NCBI GenBank assembly: GCA_903772945.1
Contig: CAICTM010000152.1
Location: 41,096 to 105,095 of the forward strand
Source of the DNA: Seminavis robusta
Lineage: Eukaryota > Bacillariophyta > Bacillariophyceae > Naviculales > Naviculaceae
Length of the DNA: 64,000 bases
Direction: 5' to 3'
The translations under genes and the position numbers were made by a program. This document shows, piece after piece, positions 57,062 to 64,000 of this stretch. Every line of letters begins with the position of its first letter. Within the stretch, counting starts at the first letter, position 1. Below the pieces are notes generated by a model, which worked only from the letters and a program-made list of their open reading frames with translations, was not told the origin of the DNA and made no database searches.

Positions 57062-57759
57062 GCCACCGTCGTCTTCGGTTTTGGTGCTTTTTTACCGTGC
57101 CGATTCTTCCAGATTGTTGTGGTTGTTTGCATGTGATGGACGTGTGGATGATTGCTGACGTCGTGAAGGCTAAGCCTGAAACTTGTCACCTGGGGAATTG
57201 CTGTCGCAAAGAGAGGGCTGATTTGGCATTATTGAATTGCCTGATGACTGACTATGTCCTGCGGTGGCAATGGAACTTGCAGCGGATGGCCGAGTCAAGC
57301 CTTTTCGTATCGATAGCTTGCCTTCGTTAGCACTAGAAGTAGTTGTAGTGCTTGGACCCACTGCAAAACTGCCGGGTGTGCTATCACTAGTACATGTAGT
57401 AGAGTCACTGCTTTTGGATCGTTTGGCTTTCGTCTTTTGTGCTTTGATCGCAACAGTGGCTGGAGCGGACGTGCTCTTGGTGGTAATGGAGGGTGGACGA
57501 GATGGATTCTTTTTTCGTCGTCGTCAGTTCCTTGATCCTTCTTGTTGGAATCATCATCATGGTCATCATCCTGTCGTTGCAATGTGACCAGGGAATTTGG
57601 TTCTGTAATAACGGCTGTGGTGTTACCGGTAGCTGGCACAGTACGTGTAGATGGAGCAGAGCTACTCCTTGTCGCCAGAGACTTGGTTCGTTCGGGAGAT
57701 GGACTTGTACTCTGGTGAACATCAGATTGGCTTTGGTACATGACCATTGTTCGGCGAGC
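57062..57759. other. Unassigned; possibly 3' exons of the small gene at 57760
   Basis: A minus-strand ORF of 150 codons (57295-57747) is Ser/Thr/Pro and Asp/Lys-rich (APSTRTVPATGNTTAV; DDDHDDDSNKKDQG). It could be a disordered exon of the gene at 57760, but the splice connection was not established. Confidence 0.35.
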
Positions 57760-58041
57760 TTACTCCAAGGTGTCGCCATTGTCAAACTGAATCAGTAGGG
57801 TCTCTTGATTACTAGTGTTGGTGGTCACTTGTAGTAACGTTGGCGCCTTGTTCAAGTTGTCGTCCTGCACAGCAACCACTGCTTCCACACTGCTCCAATC
57901 CACGCATACCATATCGTCAGGATCCGTAGAACTACTACTTTCCTCGGGAACAGATAATGAAAGACCTTGCTGCCAATGGAGCTTCAAGCCCTCAAAGACC
58001 ACAGAATAGGTCGTTGCTTCTTCTCCTGTGGCTGAATCCAT
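57760..58041 (-). CDS. Small hypothetical protein or first exon
   Basis: A 93-codon ORF begins MDSATGEEATTYSVVFEGLKLHWQ, and its strand-like pattern could be a PH-like or beta-barrel fold. It ends DNGDTLE followed by TAA, but the stop overlaps a good splice donor (GA-GTAAGC at about 57763), so the real protein may continue into 57.1-57.7 kb. No family is recognised. Confidence 0.45.
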   Translation of the reverse strand: MDSATGEEATTYSVVFEGLKLHWQQGLSLSVPEESSSSTDPDDMVCVDWSSVEAVVAVQDDNLNKAPTLLQVTTNTSNQETLLIQFDNGDTLE

Positions 58042-58179
58042 ACTATACTGCTATGTTAGGTTCGTTGCGACCAATACTACGACCGTCCAGTCTTCTCCTG
58101 CTTTGGTTGCCAACAGTCCACTCATCAGGATATATATATATAGATTACTATGGAATTACACTAGTAGGGGGGTAAGTGA

Positions 58180-61100
58180 CTAAGTGATACCGGCTTGAAG
58201 GTAGTGGGGGAAGGGATCAAGGGGTGCATTGAAATGGCGGGGTTGGAAGAGGCCAGCCAGGGGGTCTGCAGGGGTAGTTCCTGAGGAGTAGAGTGTAGAG
58301 GAGGCAGTGGCAATAGATCTAAGGATGTGGTTCCCAAGGTGAGTGGACAAATTGAGTGCCAGGGAATGGTGAGCCCACCTGGAGGGGGAGAGTGGGGTGA
58401 TTGTGGTATCCAGATTGGGGGGAGGGGTGTAGTGCTTATCTGCCAGTGGAAGAAGACCAGCAGGAGCAGATTGTAGTTGGGTATATGCAGTGGAGCTATG
58501 AGGTGGTAGGTTGTTGAACCAAGTCTCTGTAGGTAGGGGGAATGGGAGATTGCTGGTGCCATAAAGATATGAGTGGGCAGGGTTGCCTAAACCAAGGTAG
58601 GCAGGGGTCAATAGTGAAAGGTAGAAGGATGATGCCGGACTGAAGGAGGGCTTGGAAGTAGATGTGTGGGGAGACATTAGACTTGCTGGACAGCTTGAGC
58701 CTGGTGGCCCGGAGGTGGATCTTGGGAAGGAGGGATTTGGGAACAGATCTGGGTCCAGGTTGAGCAGGCAAGCTTGTCACAGTTACATCAATGGCAAGGA
58801 AGGATGCAGGGTGTGGTGGTGGTGTAGTAAGTGCAGTAGGTTGGAGAGCCAAACCCACATCAGCTGGACGCTGATTGGGAAAGTCCTGGTGGTCGAGAAG
58901 GCCTGTGGTTTCACAGGTAACTGCATGGGAGGAGTGGGTAAACTTGGCTATAGGTGCAAGATGAGAGGAGACATGGTACAAGGCGTCTCTAGCTCCATCA
59001 CTGAACCGCTTCTTACTAAAGGCAGTGCACCCAAAGAAGTGATCCCCAAACTGATCAAAGGGCTTGTTGCACCTGGGGCACGGAAGGTTAACAAGGGCTG
59101 GGGGTAGGAGGGAGAGGCGGAGCTTGCGAGCCAGGAACACTAGGAAGATGCTGTCATTCAATCGGTTGTCTGGGAACCGACGGTTGTAGGATCGCAACGG
59201 GAGGCTTGTGAAGTGGGAGAGAATGGAGGGGAAGACTGCTTGGGTAGCAGGTGGTGCAGTGGGAAGGTAGGTTTGCAAGGACTTGAGGCATTGTTGTTTG
59301 TAGATGGAAGAAGCCATGCCAGGGAGATGGGAGTCAGTGACAAAGGTGGGGGTGGAGTGGATGTGGGAGTCAGGAGACTTGGTGGCATTGTAGGATGGGA
59401 GGAGAAGGGGGGCTAGTTTGGTGTAAAGGCGGAAAAGGGGAATCGTGGTGGAGGGCTTTTGCCATGACGAGAGAGCCCGGGCGTAGGTGGGGGGGATGGT
59501 GATGGTTTGATTGTCAGCAGTGGGGATTCCAACAGTGCCATAACGGAGGCTGCGGGTGGTAGATACAATAAAGGCTGGGATGGAAGAGAGGATGTTGTTG
59601 CGGGTGCCCAGGCCACCAGAGGATACAGGGTGTTGGAGTATATGGAGGGTGTGGGGGGGTAGGGCATCAACTGAAGCAAGTTGGACAATGAAGTTGTGGT
59701 TAGCCTGGGTGATGGAGGCTTGAAAGGGTGACTGCCAGTGGAAAAGGTCGATAGTGGTGGCATCCTGAGCTTGGCAGTGATGGTAGACATCAGCTGTGAG
59801 AAGGTGTTGGACTGATGGAATGGCACAGCTGTGGAAGAGTAGGAACTTGGTATGAAGGTCTGTGGGGCTGTGGAGGAGTTTGGAAAGGTTGGTGGAGTAC
59901 TTGTGGGATGCTTGTGTGAGAAAGGAGGTGGCAAAGGCATCAGACCCAATTGGTTGGCCCAGGAATCTTACTCCAGTGATGATTTCAGGGTGCACATCTT
60001 TGCCAGCTTGGGTGTTGATGTAGGCTAGGGCTTCTTGGATGGCTGGGTTGGCTGATGGAATGCCAGAGGTGCCTGTGAGGAGCTTGGTCTTGGAGAAGTT
60101 GAGTTGGATTCCCAGGGGTTTGCCCTTTTCTTGGAAGGTTTGCAGAACCGGAATGATGTCGGTAGGGTGTAGAAACAGTGATGAGTCGTCAACATACTCT
60201 AGGGCAGAGCCAACTGTGCCTCTGCCGTCATCGCCGACTTGGTTGTTCTGCAGTCTGCCTTCTGCCCTGTCGTGGAGAACCTCTGTGACCAGTTTGAGGA
60301 GGAGGCACAGATTGAAGACAGACATGGTAGGAGCAATGGGGCATCCTTGTGCATGACCCTCCTGTTGGAGGAAGTGTTGGAGGTCATGGTTGTCATCGAA
60401 GTAGTAACACTTGTTTGGTGAAGAATAGAGTAGGTCATAGAGGGGCACAAGGCATGAGAACTCTGGGGACTCGATTAGGAAATCTCGAACGGCAGCACGA
60501 GATACTTCATTGAACATATTCTTGATGTCCAGTAGGAGAAGGGCTCGGGAGGGATCTGGACGAGACACAAACCTGTGCAACTGTGTACGAGCCACATCAA
60601 CCATGAAATTCAATCCTCCTTTGACTGCAATGGCAAATTGGCCGAATGGAACAAGGTAAGTGGCTAGTCAAGATTGGAGGTACTCCATAGCGTATTTACC
60701 GACTACCCGCCTGAGGGCAGCACCCATGCCAATTGGTCGAAGTTTGTCGGGGTGGAGGGGTCTTTGTGGAGTGCCATAAAGTAGTTTGACGACAGGATGG
60801 GGCCAACTTGGGGTGGGAGGCGGTTGTTGAGGATCAGGAAGAGAAGCTGCCCAAACAGGCGAAGATATGGCTGAGTCGAAGAGCCCTTGGGTTGGTAGAG
60901 GGCAAAGCCGCGGAGAGTTTCTGGTAGATCTCCAAAAGGACCAGCGGCAGTTCCTCTGCGAAGGTGACGAAGTGTTGATTGGAGGATGTCACGGTCGATG
61001 GGGATGGTGGGAAAGGAGTTGGACTGTCGAGTGGAGATTGGATGCTTGGGTTGGTAGGAGGTGGGAGGTGGGTAGAGCTGTTGGCATAGGGCTTGGTTGT

Positions 61101-62026
61101 GAGGGTGCAGGGTGGCTACAGGCATGGCAGAAGTGATGCGGGCATAGGCATTGTGATAGTTATCTTCGTCTGCCGCTAGTTGAGCTGCATGGTCGATGTT
61201 GGTGGTGGTGGATCTGGATGGTAGTGGTGTTTGACACTGGTTGTAGAGGTCCTGGAGGTGACCTTGTTTGAATTGGACAATCCTGCTTTTGACCAAGTTG
61301 TTGACATGAAGGTAGCAGCCTGGGGGTTTGGGATGGAGGAGTAAGCAGTCAATGGTGATGAGGAGGTGCCAGAATGGAAGTGATGTTGACTGGTGGGAGG
61401 GCAACCTGGGCTGGGAGCTGGGTTGGGAGGAAGCAACTACCCATTTGTAGACCAGGGCAAGGGCTTTGTAGTATGCAGACTTTGTCTCAGCGTTGAGTTT
61501 TCTCCAGAGGTTAGATCTGTAGGGTGGTGGGGTAGGTGAAAGGGAGGTAAGCCACTGGAGGGTTTGGTCCCAAGTGGTCTCTATAGCATGGGGTAGTGTG
61601 GCTTGAATGATGTCAAAGTTGGTGTTGGTTCTGGGAGTGGTGGAGTTGGAATGGTTTCTGGTATTGTGGGCTTTCAGTGTAGGGGAGGATGGCTGTTGGA
61701 GGCTATTGTAGCTCTTGATGATGTAGAGTGGGTTAGAGGAACAGGATCTGCAGATGGTGAGGCCCAAGTTGGCTAGGTCTGGGTCTGTGAGGTGGTGAAA
61801 GGTGGCCTGTTTGTGGTGCTGTTGGATGTGGGCTCTCATGGTGATAGGTCCAGTGGTGCAGTGTGGGGTGGTGAAGGAGCAGAATGGGCACTGTGATGGC
61901 TGGGAGTGTGTGGTGTTGAAGTGCTGTTGTTGTTGTGATTGTGGGGATCCTCTACTAGTTGGGCTAGGCTGCCATGGGCAGTAGGGGCAACTTAGGCGGT
62001 TGGCTGTTGCGGGGTTCCAGCGTGAA
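58180..62026 (-). pseudogene. Reverse transcriptase/endonuclease ORF of the LINE, with lesions
   Basis: The frame open from about 62026 lacks an upstream ATG. It starts LSCPYCPW...HFNTTH and then QCPFCSFTT...MRAHIQQHH, two C2H2-like fingers. LRRGTAAGPFGDLPETLRG (about 60930-60990) is RT motif 1. A frameshift near 60742 separates FDQL from RPIGMGAALRRVVG, and TGA at 60670-60668 interrupts it. LLLLDIKNMFNEV, EGHAQGCPIAP and EYVDDSSLF (58496-60613) are RT motifs 3-5, with the catalytic pair intact. CPRCNKPFDQFGDHFFGC is the zinc segment, and RPADVGLAL...LAIDVTVTS the endonuclease core. A further frame change near 58600-58680 is likely, since the protein-like sequence continues to 58180 in another frame (RWAHHSLALNLSTHLG). 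Confidence 0.85.
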
Positions 62027-62030
62027 GGAG
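58180..62030 (-). mobile_element. Non-LTR retrotransposon with restriction-like endonuclease (R2/NeSL-like)
   Basis: The coding content on the minus strand is C2H2 fingers, reverse transcriptase, Cys/His zinc-binding segment, and restriction-like endonuclease, without an apurinic endonuclease at the front. That is the layout of R2-type LINEs. The exact ends are not defined: 62030 is where the open frame starts and 58180 where the last protein-like frame ends. The whole block is GT-rich on the plus strand (CA/CT-rich coding strand), quite unlike its surroundings, and this compositional break marks the element's extent. Confidence 0.8.
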
Positions 62031-62399
62031 GGCCTCATCTAAGAAGCGCATTTTAGCCACCCAATTTACCAGTGTGCTTGTGCGTGATGGTCTTGTGCAA
62101 GAGCCTCTACAGTCCGATGCAGGTGCCTACTATTAACTCAGCTTTGCGTCAAATGATCTTGATGTTGCCTATAGATTCGTACGGTACATTGCGTCATAAT
62201 AAGCAAGGCTACAACTAGTGTTTACGCATATGCTTAACGAAAGTGCATGGAGAACAGAACATTCTTTACTATGAACAAGATTCTTGTGGTGCGCCTGCTT
62301 CAACATCAAATGGGCACATTCTTTGTGCACCAAGCTATAAACAGTTTACGCAATCGGCATTCATTTCCTTATGCCCCTTGGAACTGACCGCATTCTGCG
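62031..62399. other. Gap between two elements
   Basis: Nothing is recognised. A TACG/CGTA-rich sequence without ORFs above 60 codons. Confidence 0.4.
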
Positions 62400-63636
62400 C
62401 TTATCCAAGGCAAAAAATTTCGGTCCTCGTTTTGTTGTTTTGAGAGAGATAAAGTTTGCCCTTGTACCGAATATCCATGACCATCCCCTCTTTGATAAGC
62501 TCATCTACACTCTTCAGGAGCTCCTCCAGGATAAAATGATAGTCGGCCGCCTTGTCTGGATCCCTTTCCTTTCCGGTGTACTGGCCTGCTGCATGATCAT
62601 TTGCATTTGCTTACCTTGCCGCATCCTCGGCAGCAACATGGCCCGACTCGGTGAAAATCTTTTGTCCTCTTGAATCATCTTTTGTGTAATTGCTCAACAA
62701 TCCGATGGCCCTCCATGAATGTTCTTTGTACCTGGCCCTACGGTTCAGGATGCCCAGGGATATTTTCAATGCCGTAACTTGGAGCTTGTCAAACTGCCCT
62801 TTTACAGCCCCATCAATGTAAAGAGGTAAGGGCACTAAAATTTGCTTGTCAGGTTTGGTGATCAGCTTCTTGTACGTCTCACGATATGCTTATCCTGTAT
62901 TGAGATCCCCAACTTGCTTCAAATCGTTGGGGTGTGGTGCAAAAGGATCTGGTTCACCGTTCTCGTTATCGAGGAACAGCCAATCCTCATCCTTCCATCG
63001 TGGATCAGTCAGAAGGCTTTTGACAAGATCTCGTGCATGTCGGCGATATATTTTGACCTTAGACTTTGTATGGGGCAAGACTTTCTCTATCGGTTGGGCT
63101 TACTTTTTGCCCATGTTGTAACGCGTTTTGAGCTTCTTCATCATTTTTTTGCGCGAAATGAACTCTTTGCACTCACCAATTGATTGGTGTTCTGCCAGCT
63201 TTCCACATTCCTTGTAGTGCCATTCCATCACAGCATCGTACGTATCCCAAGTGGCCTTCTTTTTGAACAATGTGTGCATGATCTTGATTGCTGCTTTCTC
63301 GTTTTGCTTGAGGGGTATAAAGTTTTGACATGCATCTCTCACATAATCTTTGAACTCTTTCATTTTTTGCCTACTTGGCTCATTGCATTTGCACCCTTGC
63401 CCATTATCTGCATTGGTTTGAGCTTCCTCATCAGACGGATCAGCAAATGGATCAAAGAAATCTGCAACATCACTGGAGTCAGCTTCACTTGCCCCATCCA
63501 CCGTATCCACTTTCACATTGGGAAGGGGAGCATCGTGTGATGCGTTTGCACTTGCCTCAACTGCTTCCTCATGTGCTCCTTGTGTCAACAGTCCTCCGTC
63601 CCAATAAGCTGCAATAATATCTGTGGTGGCATCCAC
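62400..63636 (-). pseudogene. Plavaka/CACTA-like DNA transposase fragment
   Basis: Minus-strand pieces in different frames follow a known order. An acidic N-terminal part has Asp/Glu runs and GQGCKCNEPSRQKMKEFKDY (63100-63636). PHTKSKVKIYRRHARDLVK and NENGEPDPFAPHP follow (62890-63078). Next comes LPLYIDGAVKGQFDKLQV with ALKISLGILNRRARYKEHSW (62611-62835), which matches the 'LYIDG...LGI.NR..R....W' signature of Plavaka-type transposases. ADYHFILEELLKSVDELI (about 62470-62535) is last, and matches the following 'DYH..L' element. At least two frame changes break it. The gene may start beyond the right end of the window. Confidence 0.7.
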
Positions 63637-64000
63637 TGGTAAGTCACCTCTTGTCTGGAGTGCTCTTCTTCTCTGTCATGATTGACTCTATGGCCTCTAA
63701 TTCTGGCTCCAAGTGTCTTCTTCCTAGGTCTTTCCTCATCAATATTTTCCTCTGCACTGCTTGTCTCCTTATCATCTCTTGCTCTCCTTTTCCACCACCG
63801 CCATTGTCATCATCCCCACGGTCGTTGTCGTTGGAGTCAGGGTCAGTCCGTGTCTGAATCGAATGCGGGATTCGGCAAACTGTATCCTGTGCCGCTTCAA
63901 ACCCCAGTCGGTCTTCACGTTTTTAAGCAGTACGGCACATGAATTTACCATCGTGCGTGTTTATTTTTTGCAACTGGAAAAGATTTAGGGGTGGCAAAAG
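63637..64000 (-). other. Right edge, probably upstream part of the transposase gene
   Basis: On the minus strand a short reading (DWGLKRHRIQFAESRIR, about 63850-63900) looks like a zinc-finger tail of the same transposon family. An intron may lie between it and 63636. The gene continues beyond the window. Confidence 0.4.

Noticed and set aside
1-64000. tRNA, rRNA or CRISPR-like arrays
   Set aside because: No GGTTCGA-type B-box with a matching cloverleaf was found on scanning by eye, no rRNA-like sequence, and the tandem repeats here lack the spacer regularity of CRISPR. The genome is also eukaryotic.

Overview
This is a eukaryotic nuclear window, most likely from a diatom (pennate, Seminavis-like; the species is a guess). 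The reasons are short GT-AG introns of about 90-190 bases, a plastid transporter whose hydrophobic leader ends at a Phe (the heterokont signal-plus-transit pattern), a copia element of the diatom type, and a single-pass leucine-rich-repeat protein with CGGH/CPQGNG cysteine repeats. All calls rest on reading the sequence, splice sites and motifs by eye. No homology search was run.

Layout. 1-4 kb: mostly non-coding, with a hairpin-bearing tandem repeat and one small ORF. 4-10.4 kb: a three-exon LrgA/LrgB (PLGG1-type) plastid glycolate/glycerate transporter, a CRAL-TRIO protein, and a mitochondrial carrier with four EF-hands at its C-terminus. 10.9-12.6 kb: a DNA transposon with 45-bp inverted repeats and eight plus eight copies of a 15-bp palindrome inside its ends. 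14-18.1 kb: a seven-exon NO-sensor (H-NOX) guanylyl cyclase fused to a phosphodiesterase-like domain that has lost metal ligands; it contains a 12-nt microexon and a GC-AG intron. 19.4-25.6 kb: two divergently oriented, closely related genes for secreted proteins with Hedgehog-type Hint domains, flanking a plastid EF-hand/DUF760 gene. 26-30.9 kb: a seven-exon secretory protein with four VHL-beta-like modules and two prolyl 4-hydroxylase domains. 31.8-33.1 kb: a two-domain globin. 34.9-37.1 kb: a disordered Ser-rich protein with recurring RW motifs.

The right half is rich in mobile DNA. A decayed copia element (38.5-45.2 kb) has short LTRs and a 5-bp target duplication. A large LRR protein follows (46.7-50.7 kb), then a TPR-like protein (51.5-52.2 kb), diverged non-coding tandem duplications (53.7-56.0 kb), an LRR pseudogene, a non-LTR element with reverse transcriptase and restriction-like endonuclease (58.2-62.0 kb), and a broken Plavaka/CACTA-like transposase running towards the right end.

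Several genes belong to gas, calcium, cyclic-nucleotide or secretory signalling (H-NOX cyclase, globin, EF-hand proteins, Hint proteins, VHL/P4H protein). Nothing shows that they act in one pathway; eukaryotic neighbours are usually independent. The strongest candidates for new biology are the Hint gene pair, the VHL-like/P4H fusion and the cyclase/dead-PDE fusion.
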